From NCBI RefSeq assembly GCF_036417845.1, contig NC_089979.1, positions 119,135,415 through 119,199,414 of the forward strand: a DNA stretch of 64,000 bases, read 5' to 3'. This DNA comes from Apteryx mantelli (Eukaryota; Chordata; Aves; Apterygiformes; Apterygidae). Shown one piece after another: positions 1 to 15,672 of this stretch. How positions within the stretch are numbered: the first letter of the stretch is position 1; each line of letters starts with the position of its first letter. The position numbers were made by a program, and so were the translations under genes. The notes under the pieces are model-generated. The model had not been told where the DNA came from, made no database searches, and was given only the letters and a program-made list of their open reading frames with translations.

Positions 1-3000
1 GTGGACTTGAAAAGTCTCAGATTACTAAATTGCCTAAAAAACAACCCCCACATACTACACGTACTACAGAGAATTATAATGCCTGATGCAAAAGTTAAAA
101 AAGAATGTATTTTTAAAAGTGTATAACTGTGTACATAAAATAACAAAGATTATTTTAATAAGAATTGAACTAACTTCTATTCATAGTTTCTTCATGCATA
201 AAGTCAGCCCTTCCTGGCCATAGCCTCACATTCATACTCTGAGAGAATTCCCCCTTCCATACTTCACAGGAATCATGCAGTACCAATTTCACATAAATTA
301 ATTTAGAAAGAAACCAAGTCACATACTCTCAGGGTTGTGTGTGCCATGGGTTTCCTTTTCTGTATCCCCACACCCCTGTATCACCCTTGAGAGATGGAGA
401 GTCATATTGAGAAGATGGTAGCTCTCCAACCTGGGAGACTGCAGCACTCGCCCTGTGACTCTGTTACAGTGTGGAATATCATTGCACTGCAACACAGATT
501 AGCCTTAAAATTCTGCTAACACAGTCTTTGCAAAGGCGCCCATCTGAGTGCAAATCACAGCACTCTGCCTTGCCTGAAATATCCAGCTTACGAACAGTAA
601 GTAATAAAAGTGCATTTAAGATAAGGAAAAGGCAAAAGGGTAGGGAAATTAACATGGCTGAAGATAACAGAAGAAAGATAAAATACCACCTTTCTCCACT
701 CCATTTCCACAACCATGTTCTATCCTTAGTTTAAAAACAAGACCTTGCTCCACTACTTTTCCACAATAATATTCTATCTTCAGTTTGAAAACAAGTTCCA
801 CAGACCTTAACAGTCATACAAATGATGTGCTGCTAATCATTCATTGCTCAACAACAGTTGCATATGGCTTGTTAGAAATTCAGTGGCAACTAATAATAGA
901 ATTCTATTCTGTAGGGTTTTCACTGGTTGTTTAGGCATTGTGTGTGCAAGTTGGTTCATTTTTCTCTCTTTTCCATGAAATGTGAATGTATTTTCATTTT
1001 ATTCAGCAAAGTGATTCTAACAATCACAATATGGCTGGAATGCTCTTAGTATGAAGCCTTTTAAAAGTGGTTTAAGCAATTGCTGCAATGCAGTGCAGAT
1101 GAAATAGCATGTGAATGAGGATTTTTGAGGCTGTAACAGTATTTAGAGACCTTGATGCATTCATCAAGAACCATATGAGTAAATCTTAAGCAAGCAGTAT
1201 GGTTACTTAATCCTCAGTAGACCATATCCCCCATGTAACCATTTGTACATTTTTAAATTCTCTTCCTATCTTCTACCAAACTGATATCAAGCTGGCTTGC
1301 TTTGAAAAGTTTTGTGCAAAAGAAAACATGTTCACACCAGCTGTGATTTGGATACAAACAGAGGTCACACAAAAAAATGATGACTATACCATATAGTTAA
1401 TTACTTCCCACTTACCAAGTCACTTACTTCTCACTTAAGAATGCTGTTTTCTGATTTGGAGCCAAGACGAAAAAATCCAGGTCTCTAACACCTCAGACGG
1501 ATGCCCTAGCGATGGGATTATTCACTATTCTTATTGTTAGAAATACTCTATATCCTAGAATGTTTGGCTTCTCTCCAGTTATAGATACAAACACACTCCT
1601 TCCTCCCCAAAATGTCTTGACTTCATTTCAGGGCAAAAAATACATATATATAAATTTTCTATGAATGGAATTACTGTGTTTTTCTGAGCTGTGCTGGATA
1701 CAATTTTAAACTTGCTTTCTGAACAGTCAATGTCAGTGGCAAGTTGTAAAGAATAAGAGCCAAAAGTCTGCTGTTGTAAATCAAAATTCCTGCAATGGTT
1801 TCACTGGAGGCCCATTGATTCATAGCAGCTGATCTTCTGACAAATCCATCTCAGTTGGAGAATGGACAAGACAATGTAGGATCTCAACACAAGCAAGAAG
1901 CAATAAAGTAATATCATGACAAAGCCTAATAAAAACATGTACCTTGGGAAATTGCTGGGCAAACACTATAAGCTTCTTCCACTTATTAACTAGAACAGAG
2001 CCAGTTACATCTAGGACTGGAAAGTCATGTAATATTTATTCCTTCCTTTAATAAACATTGATTATAGGCTTGATGGTGCATCATCTGTTCAATATCAGTT
2101 AATATGCGAATGCAGATTTCCCCTTTATATATGCTTCAGTATTTTTGGACCCCTACTACCACGCAAAACTGAATGTGTGCTAATGGATGCGGCTAAACTC
2201 TTTCTGCAGTTAAAACTATGTGTTTTATTAAAAGCTGGCAGTACTTAAAATGAAACACATACTAAATCAAGGGAAGGAAAAAATCTCCAGTGAGAACCTA
2301 ATACCTTGGTCCAACTACACACGAGAGTCCAGAAAGCTGGGTTAAAGAGCCAGCTGGGTATTCCTGTTGGCTACAATGCTGATAACTTCTAGATCTCTTA
2401 ACTACAGGAACCTCTCCTGATGCATACGTGGCACAGTCATACTGAGTTGAATTACATGGATCCCTACTAGCAAGCATTGACATGGGCAGAATCAGATCCT
2501 GTCTGGCCATTTTAAATTACACTATTTTTTTCTGTGTTTTCCTGTTTGGGGAGGCAAGCAGGGAGGGGCAAGGGTAACTGTTACTCAACTCCTCGCTGTG
2601 CTGTGTAGGTTTTTACAAAAATTTATCAGAATCATTTTTTCTGGGGACTGAAATTACACTATAAATCCCCAACTCTTCTTGTCTTCCTTCTTTAACAGAA
2701 GCACTACATTTTGTTTAATTCAGTCTTCTGGTATGTCATCTGTTGTTCATGAACTTTCAAGATAACTGGAATAACTTTGGTCATTTGTTCGACAGGCAGA
2801 AGTTCTCATCAATTTGAAAATATCAGACATACCTAAGTACTCTTTGGCCTGGTGTATCCCTTTCAAGGCTGAGATTTGTCATTAGTATTAACTGTGAAAG
2901 TCATTAGATTGGCATTGAGCCTTTAGTGAAGGCTGATGCCAAAGAAACTCCTTTTAACATATTTATCCTCAGTCAAAAACTATCCCTTTTAGTCAGTAAT

Positions 3001-6000
3001 GGACCAACTTTCTTGTTCTCTTATTACTAATGTACTTGCCAAATGATTTCCAGTTACTTCTGATGTCCCCCACTAACTGCATCTAATTTTGTTCACTGAC
3101 CCTTCTTATTTTGTCTCCACCTACCTGTTTTATACTTTCAGACTTGTCCCAGTTACCTGATCTGCATTCCATCTTCTGTATTCTTCTTTTTCGTGTTCAA
3201 GGCCAGTGAAGAACTCATGATATAGCCAAGTTGGTTTCATATCACACTTGTACTCTCACTGCAGCAGGACATTGTACCCTTAATATTATTTCTCCAAGGA
3301 GCCATCAGCTATCTTCACCTCCTTTTTCCTTTGGATCTGACTCTAACAAAACAACCTATGAACTCTCAGAGTTTATTGAAATCTACCTTCTTAAAGACCA
3401 TTGTTACGATTTTCCTGTTTCCCCATTGGCCCTTCCCACCAGACCAAAAAGACTATTTCATGATCAAATCCATACCTTTGAAATACTGAGTTAATTTCCA
3501 GTTATGCAATAAGTAACTGCTGAAAAAAATATTTTTACCCATCTTGGTTTTTGAAACATACCTAATACTAAGGAACTCCCTCTTGTTCACTTTTGGAGTA
3601 TGTCTGCACTGAGAAACTCCTTACCTGTTCCCGTATAGTTGCTTGCCAACTAGCATTCATGGATGGCCACTGATTGCTCTTTGGAGCGTTTATTATCTAT
3701 TGCTCCAAAATTCAGTTTACATTCCCATCTATATATAGGCAGCAATTCCCTGTATCTATGCTGTACAAGAGGAAAGCACATTTCCAAAGAGAAAGAGAAG
3801 ACCAATTTTACTTGCTTCCTCCCACTTCCCTTGTTACAGACTTTACAACAAAGGGGTGAAGATGCACAGTCTGCTCCTCATTTTTTCATTCACATGTAGG
3901 CACAATGAACTCTTGAAAAATGGTGTGATCTTAAGCATCCATGGTCTTGTGTCATCAGTACAAGAGGGATGGAGCAAAAGCAAACAATGAAGTTCTGTCA
4001 GATACTTCAGAGGATTCTCAGACATGGGATAAATTCACAGCTCTAAGTATATGAAATATTCATGTAGATACAATTACAAGAGATTCCATTATTTATCATG
4101 TCCAGTCATTCATATTCTGTTACAGACAAAAACACTGATATTTTTACTATCTAGTCCAGGCCCTATCACAAACTAAACAAAGCAAAATGCCTGTGTGTAT
4201 GGGAGAGCAAGAAACCTCATGTCATGAGGTGTCATAAGGCATGTCTCCAACTTGCCCTGCCATCATATGTTGACTCAGGCCTAACACAGGTGGCTTGATC
4301 CACTAACAACAGACTTGAGCACCTAAAAATTATGCTTCATAATAATGTTTGACTAAATGATTCCAGGTTCCTGGAGTAGAACCTAAAACCCTCAGTGAGA
4401 CAACTATCCTCCATATAGAGGTTAAAATGAGTGTGATCTGCAGTGGCCAGAAAGCAGAGGAGGAAGCCACCTGAAGTCAGCATTGTATTGTTTTGAGCAG
4501 GCAAACAATGAAATACAAAGGACAAGGATGCATTTTAAATTTTCTTCCTCTCAGAGGCTGCAGAAAGATGTCTCCTGTAGCTTGGGATCCAGGGCCCTTA
4601 CCCCACTCCTGAAACCTGATACTTATGGACTTTCTCTCAAAGCAACCAAGCAGTGTTCACTTTTCTGAAGTGCAGCTAGAGGAGGAAATGCCAGTGGCAG
4701 AGGTTGTACCCATTTGTATGTAGACAGCTAGAAGTAGGAAGTGGCAGTAGCACTCATTCTTGTTAAACTTGTACCAGCAAATAATTTTCCAGATTCACTG
4801 AGCTAAGGAGGGAGAGCACAGTGAAGTGCTATGTTTCTTAATCATTACAGGGGAAAAAGCAAAGTACTATTCACTAGACAGAGAAATAAATATGCAAGAC
4901 TAAGGGGAGACAACTTACTGCTTTTCTGGGGAAAAAAGATGGGCCCCAGCTGGCTACATCATCCCTGGGCAAAACTAACCTGATCTTGGAAGATCTGTCA
5001 CCCACTTCTCTCCTACTTTGTACCTTTCACAGCGTTAGCTGGTGATGTCAAATTGCCTGTCATCTCCTCCCTAATCAGGCTGCTTCTAATAAAGCTGATT
5101 GGCAGGTCACACAAACAAGAGAGAGGTGAAGGAAACCTCACATAGGACTTTAGAAGAAGTTCTCAGGTGACAGCCAGAGCAGTGAGACAAAAGCAAGGGA
5201 AAAGCGGAAGCTCTACAGCAGAGAGCTGTGGGGATATTCACTAAAGCCATTTTGAGCACAGATAATTTACAGATCCAGAGGTTTTCTGCTGTGGCATATG
5301 ACCCCCATATTCAGAAGTGCTCAAATCTTTCTAAGGATATCTGCAATATCTACAGCTTTTAATGATCTTAAAAGGAATGTATAGGAGTGGATATGCTTTG
5401 CAGTGTGAGGTTTTACAGATAACTAATTGGATAGGACATATGCTTAAGTTTGCTCCTAAAATGGCATAATGAAATACCCTATTGATCTCCTATGCTGTTA
5501 AGCAGTATATTAGACTAAATGCATAATGCATGACACTATTTACACTGTATCTATCTTCCCAAGGAAGTATTACTGTTCGGAGAATGCTTTCCAATCCCCC
5601 ATGTCTACAGATCTGTCTTCTGAGTATTGAATGCTTGTTTTTCTCATACAATTTTGTACTTGGAAGGAAACATCCTAAACCCCATCTTAGCCATAAGTGT
5701 CCTCAGGGGTATGGAAGAACAGATATAGCAAAACTTTTACAGTAACAAACACTGATGAATTGCAATATTCTCTCTAACATTAGTACACAGTGGCATTATT
5801 ACTGTCTTACACTTCTTCTGCTCAGGTATTGTGGTTTTCTATAGAATATTCCTGGCTAAAGCATAAAGCAGAGCCAACTTCTCTTTTTTATTATTCTCAA
5901 CACTGAAACTATTATTCCATCATGTAAATAACTTCAGAGGCAATGTGATCATGCTGCAAAAATCTTATTCCCATTTGGAGTATCTGTTACTCATATTCAA

Positions 6001-9000
6001 GGTTTGTGTACAGCCTCTCATAAAAGATACTGGAACCCTGTAAGCATTTAAAACACCTCCAAATTAAAGAATGCCTCCAGAGACAGGGTTTCAATTAGGT
6101 CTATTTCTATTTTTAACATTATGATAAACTTGATCAGGGAAAGATGTTCAAACACCTGAAGATTCAGAAGCCTCAGGCCCATTTTCACCTAGTCATCAGC
6201 ATCAGAGCTCCAACATGTCTATGTCACTGTAGCGAAAGGCTTGTAGGCCCCTAATTCACTACGACATTCTTAAAAATAATTTATTCCAGTCACATAGTAG
6301 CAGACCTCAACAGGGCAAAATACTAATAGCAATGAAGCTGGGTTGAGGAATTGCCTGTTCTTTGATTTTGTTTTGAATACAATATTTAATATTAGACCCT
6401 GCAAATGGTCTGTACAATTGAAACCTGTTTGTAAAGCCCTCACCTCTGTAAACCTTTTCAGTGCATTTTCATGTGAAATACCTTGTACTCTCTGTAAAAA
6501 CAGAAATCGATTTTGGCATAGGAAAAACATACATAGAAATTTTCTGCTTGAGATGAAAAAAGAGGAGGATGAGGAGAGAACCAGTCCCAAAGGCTACTTA
6601 CTCTCATAGACTGAACTGCAAACACGGTGCCAAGGAAACTTCAGCTACTGCTTTCCTGCACACCCCCACATACTTGCACATGATTGCTTAGCCTTAAGAG
6701 AAATTTCTCTCTGTCAGTATTCCAAAGGAGTAGGATTTGGCTCTTAATTAATGTATGGTCAAAAGGCTCTTAAAGAATTTTATATGCAAATTATGTTAGA
6801 AATACCATCAAAAGCAAGCATAAAACTATACATACTTTGGCTGCCTCCCAGAGTAGTTTGGAAAGATCCTCCTCTGAGGACTGCTATCTGTAAGACTGTT
6901 GTCTAATATCTACAGCTACTGTTATTCTGACAAGCCAGGTAGTACAGGAGGCATCAAACACCCTGTTTTGCCCTTAACTCCACCGAAAAACACACACAGA
7001 GGGTTGCCAGCCTCCCCTTCCACTCCTGGTGGAGAGCCGATCCTTTGCCTCTAAAATCAGAGAAATGCTATCTGCTTCTGTTTTCAGGTGCAAATCTTTC
7101 AGAGTGGCTCTCTGCACATGGGCATCATTTACTTTATCAAAGAGGCTCTTGGACACTACACACACAAACTGGTATATTGTCCCACTACTGCTAACTGATA
7201 CATCACAAGGATTAAAAAAACTACTGAGCTGCTGAAAAATGTGAGTCTGACTGAACAGACACCCAAATGTTTTGAAAACCAAACTAGTTCAGCCAAAATT
7301 GAACCTATTTCAGTTTAGAAATGCTCATATTTAAGGTACATATGATGAGGAAATACTGCTCTCATTAAATCTGTAGTTCATTTGCCTCATACTTACACAC
7401 TTTCTGTGAGCTTCAGAGTCCTCACGCAGGATGAAACACGGCTGCAATACACGATGAATTGCTGCTTCTCTCCAAGGAGAGAGGTCATCAAGGAAGTCAT
7501 AGTTCAACAAATGGCATACTCCATGGAGGAAAGCAGAAGTACGAATCACCCAAACTACAGTTTTGCTGAAGTACTGTAATATGTTTGATCCACATTTCGG
7601 GGCTTGAGTTGAAACACTGTTCACTATGGATGAGGGTAACAGAATCAGGCCTATCATAATCAAGGAAAGCAATAGAAAAATAATGAAAAACAAGAAGAAC
7701 CTAAATAACTATGTTATACAAAGAAAACTTCATCTTGTATTTCTAGTAAGATAACACGATAGTAATGAAATATGATGATTTGAATTTCTGTTAGTCTTAT
7801 GTGAGCCTTTGCTTTTTGTTTGTTAGTTATGAAAACGTAAATAGATGAATTTTCACCAGATAAATGAATATTCAGGAATTACTCTATTTTCTTTTCAAAA
7901 TGCAAAAAATACCACTACAAAGATCTATGTTTCAATTTAATTATGCACTTAGAATAATTATCTTTAATGGCATTATTTAAAAATGAAAGGATTGGCTTTG
8001 AATAAATTCATGATAGTGATTTAAACTCATGAGTGAAGAACTTTTAAGATAAAACCAACAAACTACCCTGAATTCATCTATTATGTTAAAATATGCCAGA
8101 AGTATTACATTATGATTAATCTGAAGGAGTTGAGAGTGTTGTTCATGACCTGAACTTTTCTATGAGGAGAATATCACAGAATGCCAACCCCTGTATTGCA
8201 AACAGTGGTATGTTAAACAAGAGCGTTGTTAGATCCAACACTATATGAGCAGAGATGGATATTTTCACATGAAATTATTCTGATTAAGTAACCAACAACT
8301 ACTTAGCAGAGCCTACGTACGTCCGAACAGTGGATGTTCTACTATATTGCCAGAACAAGAGGACAATGTGTACAGCCCTTATAAAGCTGACAATTTTATC
8401 TGTTTTGTTGTCCTCCCACTGGCGTTCTCTCCTGAAGAACATGCTGGTATGCCTATGTCCCCACACGGGTCACACTGGGAACCCCAGCGTCCTTATCAAC
8501 ACCTATGCGTGGGTTATGTCAAAGGTGGTTCTACTGAATCCCAAAAAACAAGTACTGTGCATACATCACCAGGCAGGCAACCGCCACCACTGCCAGTCAG
8601 GTGGGGAAAGGACAGGACAAACAGGACTCTTCCTGCCCATATGACTTATTTCAGACTAAGATGAAGCAAAGGCAGGGAGGAATAACAAAAAATACCCCAA
8701 AAGCAGCAGTGTGAATTTCCATAACTCTGCCTTAAATAAGCATACACAGACAGAGGAACAGGAAATGGCGTCACTGTAATTCCCCTCCATTTTCTATACT
8801 TACATACCTGACAACACCTTTTCACTGTTGGCAAAAGGTCCTCAGCGGACTGCAAATAAACAAGCCACCATGTTACATTAGTGAAGTCACCAGTAATCTT
8901 GCTATTTCATTTCGAAAGAGTACAATCAAGCCAGAGACAGCTCATTCCAACAGTTTTTATCCCTATTGCCACAAATAAGTAGCAACAGGGAAGTATGGCC

Positions 9001-12000
9001 AGGGCCTTGAGACAGCTCTTAACCAGAGGAGACTTTTGATGGAGCTCATTTATTTGCTCTAAGAGCATGTTAAATAAAATACAATATTAGTATAGTGTTA
9101 AATAAAATATATATTAGTATTGTCAAACAGTGAGCCTACAGCATTGCTGCCATATAGGACAATGTCATTAATGAGTCTTGTTAAATTTAAGAAGTCAACC
9201 TGAAAGCATATTTATTTAAATGCCTCATGAAGTTGTGTCTTTCATGCCACATAGCACTGTGCAGAACTGCTGATTTTAAGTAATTCCAGATTCTACTCCG
9301 AATACAGCACTTCTTTTTTTATTTAGAAAACCCTAATTTAGAGACAGACAGCTAGAAACAATAAAAAGTGAGCAGCATATTGCAAGATTTGCTTGCTTCC
9401 AAAAAATGATTCCCCCTATATTTAGCTATCCTATCTATCTGGGTGATAATTCATTTCTGTCATGTCTGTTCTTAGTTGCCAGTTCTTTCAAAATGGATTT
9501 ATACCTAATTAATCAGTAAACTGTCTTAATTTGGAAGTCTTCTGTTTTATCAAGAGGCGGTTCACCCACGAGAGGGCAACTGAGATGTATTCAAAGCAGA
9601 TGCCTGAGTTAACTGTCTCTTTTCCTCGGCCTTTGAATCGTTTGAGCTGGCTGAACCAATTTGATCTGCTCTTAGAAATCACTAGGACCACGGCCCAAAC
9701 TGGAGGCTGTAAAGCAGTTACAATAGTTGCAATGAGAAAAGTTCAGCTGTTTCTGAGCATGGAAATACTGGGCCACAAACGGTTAAGTGTTAGACTACGG
9801 AGCCTCCTAGTTAATGCTTCTTTCCATCCTGATTTCTGGCATACAGCAGGTAAACACCTTGGTACATCCAAGCTATATTGCTGAGTGATCAGTAAAGCAG
9901 CAGGCTGGCCAAAAGTGAGGAATATTGACGCCACACAGTGGGCGATTCCTAGGACCTCCAAGAATCTCCCTTACAGCACCCTTTTATCAAATTCTGTACT
10001 ACAGTCAGGGTTGTTTAAACATGCCATCATTATTTTTTCATCCCATTCTAGCCACGCAAAACAGCTATGTAGCATCTGCGCCTTCCATAGATATTTCTGG
10101 CACCTCTATTCAAATCAGAATTGTCAGAATAACAATTCATATTTCACACCCAAATTAATTCAATTTCCTTCTATATTACAAAGTGCAATTTAATAGCAGA
10201 AGTGAAACAACAAGACTCCAGCTGTCCCATCCACTTATGTCTCAAACAGAAGGCCTCTATCTCTTCTAAGGGACACTAGAAAAAAAATTATCATCTGCCC
10301 AATCTGTCTAGTGTCAAATTAGTTTGTTACTCTTAAATTCTGATTCGGACCTTGGCATAGATGAAAACATGCAAATATATGGAAGACAGGAAGCTAATAT
10401 ATTGTACTTGTCATTTATAGAGCTCCCTTCTTGGGATTTTAAATTGTTTGATGCATGTTGATTACTCAGACATTGCCCTTTTACAGGAGAGGGCTGTGGG
10501 GTGAACACCTCCAGCTGTATTCTCTCATTGCCACATAGAGGAAAGATGCTTTTCCTCTGCATTCAGGTGGCAAGGTAGGGAATACATCTGAAAAGTACAA
10601 ACTATTTCCAAAAGTACAGTGTATTTCCTTTCTGTATTAGATTATTTTTGTAATAAATGAATTAATGTACACATTGAAGTGTTTTTTCCTACATAAAAAG
10701 AAACATTAATTATGCCATAAAATACAATTATTTAAAAGAATGCATAATGCCATCCATGTAAAAAAGATTCCAGTATTTGTGAACACACATACTGCTTTCA
10801 CAGACAAGAATGTTATCACAGCTGTTTTCTCAAAGAGTATCTGATGAAGCAGGTACTTCAGGTCTGCATGGCAGACAACATAAGCTCTGCTTCAAAATTC
10901 TCCGCAGAAGGGCAAGGACTCTCCTGAAAATCGTTACACATACCTAAGGTGTAAGAGAGAGTGAAGAGAGGATGAGAGAGGGAAGCTTAATTAGATTTTG
11001 AGTTTCAGACATCTGAATGTGATAAAGCCTGGGAAATCACAACCCTAGGATCTCAAAATAGCAAACAACAAGTTCAAAGAACAAGTGTTCTTTATTAGTG
11101 TCACAACAAAGTAGTTTGGGGCATATGTAAAGGTGTGCCATCCTACTCTCGCTTACAAATCACATGTGCACATGTTTATATAACCTCTGTCTTTACAGGA
11201 GCTTAAGCATATGCTTCAATACTTTGCAGGATTAGGGGTTAAAAGCACACAGCTAGGAATGAATTCACATGCTTCAGGCACAGCTAGCATAGGAAGTCAT
11301 TTTCTCCTTCCTTTTACACTGATATGTAACAGTTATTCTTTTTTTATTATGTGTTTTGTCCCATTTTTAATTGAAATGTACATGCTAAAGTAACAAAGGT
11401 TAGACAATAGACATAAAATAACAGATAAAAAAAAGAGAAGAAAAGCATTATATGCCAAACCATTCCACAAAGCAGGCATTAGCCAGACTTCCCATTCTCC
11501 ATGAGTGACTGCACTTTTATTTTGTGCTTGTCAAAGTTAGCCTTCGTCTTCCTACCTTTTCAAACACCACCATACCTCTCAAAGTATTGCTGAAATCACA
11601 GGTAATTTGTTAGAAACAAACACTTGACATACCTTTGTCATTTTTTCTAGTATTTTGAGTCCCTTTTCCAGTTTTCTACTTGCACAAAAGCCTCTATCCT
11701 GCAGTCAGATTTGGAAAATACACAGTCAACTTCCACATAACATCAGTTTGTTTTTTCACAGAGAAAAAAATATCAAAAAAGAAAGTGATTTGGGATTAGG
11801 TGATCTCCTAGAAAATGGTTGACTCTGAATTTTTCTCTGTTCCACTTCATCATATATTCTTGAAACAATAAGGAACCCAATTTGGAATATCAAAGAAGTT
11901 TCACAGTTAACCTACAGGAAGTCTACACACCAAAGTGTTTGAATTTCATAGAATAGAGGTTCAAATCTAATTTTTTAAACAATTCAGCCCCACTCCCAGG

Positions 12001-15000
12001 AAACGAGATCTTCCTCTTATTTTCCTTCTTCAGACAACTGTAGGATAATGTGTAATTCTAAGACAATGAGTGAATTTACATTAGCGTACATAGTTCGTAT
12101 CAGAAGTGCCCTTTTGAAGCAGATTTCCTGATCATTTCCACATATTGCTCTTTGGTTTGCATTGCAGAGCAGTCTTGGAGTATCCAATCTGGATTCCCTT
12201 TGAATGAAACTGAAGTGGAAGATGGAAGACAGGAATGCATCCAGTGCATTTCAATTACTAATGAGCTTTCAGTCCCTGGAACCAGAGCAGGGCTAGTCCC
12301 AAGCAAAAACCCTGAAATGCAGATAGGGAGGATCTTCAGTTCTCAGCACCAGCTCTACTGATCTGTTTCTACTGGACCCCAGGGTTGATTTGTTAGGTTG
12401 AAGCACTGCTCTGCAAAAGAAATTCAGCACTCCTAGGGCTGAGGTCCCAGACTTCTTGTAATTGCATGCAACACTCCTGTTCACTTTCGCAGGACCAGAA
12501 TTTCTCCCTCAGTTTCTGAGGTGACTCCAAGCAGAGTTCATCTTCCTGTCAAGTGGGATGCAAATTCAGAAAAAAGAGACTAGAGGGAAAGTGTTTAGGT
12601 CATTTGATAGAAATTACTGAATTAATATTCAAAAGATTTGAAAAAATGAAAGGCCAAAAACGCAATGGCTGAATCAACACACCCAAAAACAGTAGCAGAA
12701 CAATGTGCTTTCTGTCTGAAAACGTATTCAAGGCTCTGTTTATACATCTATAATCCAGGCAGTTGGTCCAAACAATATATTCACTAATTTGTCTGTTAGT
12801 TCCAGAAAACTATACCATTCCTCTCCCTGCTATCCTCTGCTAATTCTTGCTACTTGTTCTAATTACCCAGACTGCCGCTCCATCAATTACATAGAAAAAA
12901 TAAATTTGCTCCAACACAGCAGAGCATATTACCCTTAAGTATCAGGGTCCAAAGGAAAGCAAAAAAACACCGCATAGTGACAATCAGAAAAGGACATAGT
13001 ACTTAGAAAGGAAAAAATATGTTTCTTGTTACCCTCCTGGGCACAAGGTCTCCTCAATCCCACAATATAGCCATCTGGCTTTATCCTTCACAGTCTGAAT
13101 TCCCAGTATACATATACTTGGCAGTATATTACTCCTTATTTAATACTCAGCCTAAAAAGTCTTAGAATCCAAAGCCATGCAATAACACACAGTGAGTAAT
13201 ATCCATATGTTTCCTTTTTGGCTAAAAAGAAAAGGCATCAAACATAGGCATCACAAGTTGCTATGCTGTCCATATGACAACCATGCTGTTGCAAACTGCA
13301 CATGATATTACCATGAAAAATATATACTAAAGAGACAAAAGTCACATACACATGGATGTAAATGAAGCACTGCACAGCACTTGCATGCTTACTACTGTAG
13401 GAAAGAGCAGGCCATTTCCAAGTTCCTTGCCACACACTGCCACTCACAGACCAGCTCTGCAGCAGAGAGATGATGAGACTTTAATGCCCACAGTGCCTTG
13501 CTGCACTTTGCTATTGGCACTGGCCACCTCTCTTGCAGAACAGGCATAAGAAAATATGTGCCCATCCCTTGGGGCTCACACTGACTTCTTGCTTCAAGCC
13601 CATCTCTGAGCTTCGCACCAGAACAGCTTATATTTAGCCACACACTCTCTTTTGCCACCTCTGCTACATGGGAGAAAATCTTTGGCAGATAAATAGACAA
13701 AGCAGTTGGGGGTAGAAATATCTGGATTGTGATGGGGGAAAGCATGGAAAAGCTCAAATCCTTTAACAGAGGTTTACCAGAAAAATGATTTTAAAAAGCC
13801 TGCAGCCTTTAAACTATGGTGTCATCCAGCTGCTACCTCAGAGGTGCATCTATTTTAGTGATTTACTGCATTGCAGGGTTCTTGTTGTGTGTAAATTTGT
13901 TTTGCATCTATACTTGGAGTCTTACAGTATTGCTCAAGCTCTGGTTCAATCAAAACAGTTTCCCTCCTGAGGAAGTCATGCCCAAGAGCATGGCCTAGCT
14001 CGCCCCACTTGTATGGGCGGCACAAGACCCTCCTGCAGTTAACAGTCTACAGACATGTGGTGCAGGTCTAGCATGAGCAACTCATGAAAAGCTGGGTCCT
14101 GGAACCGTAACAGGTCACTGCAAGTCAAACCCTGATTCTTTCCTCTTTGTGCCACATCAATCAGTAATACACACCCTAAGCTTTCCCAGGCAAATAATGA
14201 CAAAGTCCTGTTATCATGTTATTCAACGGGCTTTCTATTCCCTTATCTGTCTAAAACAACACTAAAATGCCAACTTGACACTTTTTACCATGAACTAGAA
14301 GTTTCACATCACTTCAAACTTTTACCAAAGAAAGCATCAATAAATCAAAAAATGATCTCTAAGGATTTTACATACTGGTATTAAGGAACTCGGTGGGGAA
14401 AATTTAGTGTTCAAAATCTATAACCAAAGTTGTAGTTTTTGACAGTGCAGTACTACTGACTTTAATAACTTGACATGATGCTGTAGCCTCACTAATTTTA
14501 TTCATAAACCATGACACCTAAATAGGAAAAAGAAACAGGGTTTGGCAAGTAGTAAAAGGAATCACGAGTGTACAGCGAAAAAGCTGATATATGATTTTTC
14601 ACAGAGATCCCATACAATTCTTATATGCATGTAAATGTCCAGCAGATATTCCTGTCTTCTCTATTTGATTTTGCATGCCGCTAAGCATATTCTGATGTTG
14701 TTGTCCTGTATTTCCATGTGGACACACAGTTTAGTAAGCTTGGCTGCTCCCCTCCCTCCCCACACACACAGACTTTCTCTCTATTCATGTGGAGGCCTGG
14801 AGTTTCAAGAAACAGCAACAGGAAAACACAACAGAATCATCATCAGCAGCAGCTTTATGAACTTAAAATATGCAAATTAAACAGATGCCCTGCCCTATTG
14901 TGTAGTAAAATTTACTTGTCAAGAAATACACAACTTTTGCCAATCTGACTGGAAGCAAAGGGAACCTTCTGAGGACTTCTACAAAGATATATTAATAATT

Positions 15001-15660
15001 GAACTAATATTTCAAATCAACTCTAAGTAAATGAACTCCTATAGTTTGTATTTGTTCACCCAGCTAAACCTGTCAGATTAAATGTCTGCATTTATATTTA
15101 TACCTCTGTAATATGAATTATGCATATGCATGTATTAGTAAGTCCTCTTTCTCTTCTATTAAGCTTTGAACTGGTCCTTTGGGAACTCATTATCTACAGT
15201 GAATTTCCCAGGGACTTGATGTGACTCTACTAGAATTGCTATTGTCTTGTACCTTCCCAGAAAGATTGTGATACTTTTCTAGGCACCTATAGTTTGACTG
15301 CCAACTATTTAATTGTCTAATAGCAGTAAGCATTTTTCCCACCAAGCCAAAATAGTGAAATTGAGTTATCAGCAGTATTACTGGTTTATTCAAAGAGAGA
15401 GCCATTAAACAAGCACATTTCACTAGAAGGAATTGCTGGAACTATTTTGGTGTTGTTCTCCTTTGCCCTGGCAATTCCACTTCAACTTACTTTTCTGTTT
15501 TCAGAGCAGGTTTTGGTTTTGGTTTGTTTTTTAACTTCCTTGGGGTGGCAACTTCACCCACTGCTGGCGCTGATGTGAGAAGACAAAAAGTAGTCCACAG
15601 CTTGGTCAGAATGTCCTGTTCAGTGACAAACACCCTGGTTAGAGGTTCAAATGCAGTGAG
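1..15660. other. Intergenic region upstream of CCK
   Basis: This is AT-rich sequence with no exon, RNA gene or transposon that I can recognise. Open frames on both strands are short (at most about 120 codons). They lack recognisable domains and behave like chance frames. Examples are the minus-strand frame at 7331-7693 and the overlapping plus-strand frames at 8330-8664 and 9531-9884. The only local structure I picked out is a two-copy AT-rich repeat near 9069-9122 and scattered octamer-like ATGCAAAT/TATGCAAAT words (for example near 6783 and 14868). Distal CCK enhancers could lie here, but nothing in the single sequence proves it. Confidence 0.6.
9069..9122. repeat. Two-copy AT-rich direct repeat
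   Basis: Two near-identical copies, each about 26 bases and starting GTTAAATAAAATA, lie at 9069-9094 and 9097-9122. They differ by a few substitutions. This is a small local duplication in AT-rich intergenic DNA with no evident function. Confidence 0.7.
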
Positions 15661-15672
15661 AGAGCATGCGCG

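Noticed and set aside
7331-7693. 120-codon minus-strand open frame with a hydrophobic start
   Set aside because: No recognisable domain, splice context or codon bias. The hydrophobic start comes from T-rich codons. I treat it as a chance frame.
8330-8664. Two overlapping plus-strand frames of about 105 codons in slightly GC-richer DNA
   Set aside because: Neither frame resembles a known protein and no splice sites frame them convincingly. Two registers being open at once suggests composition, not coding.
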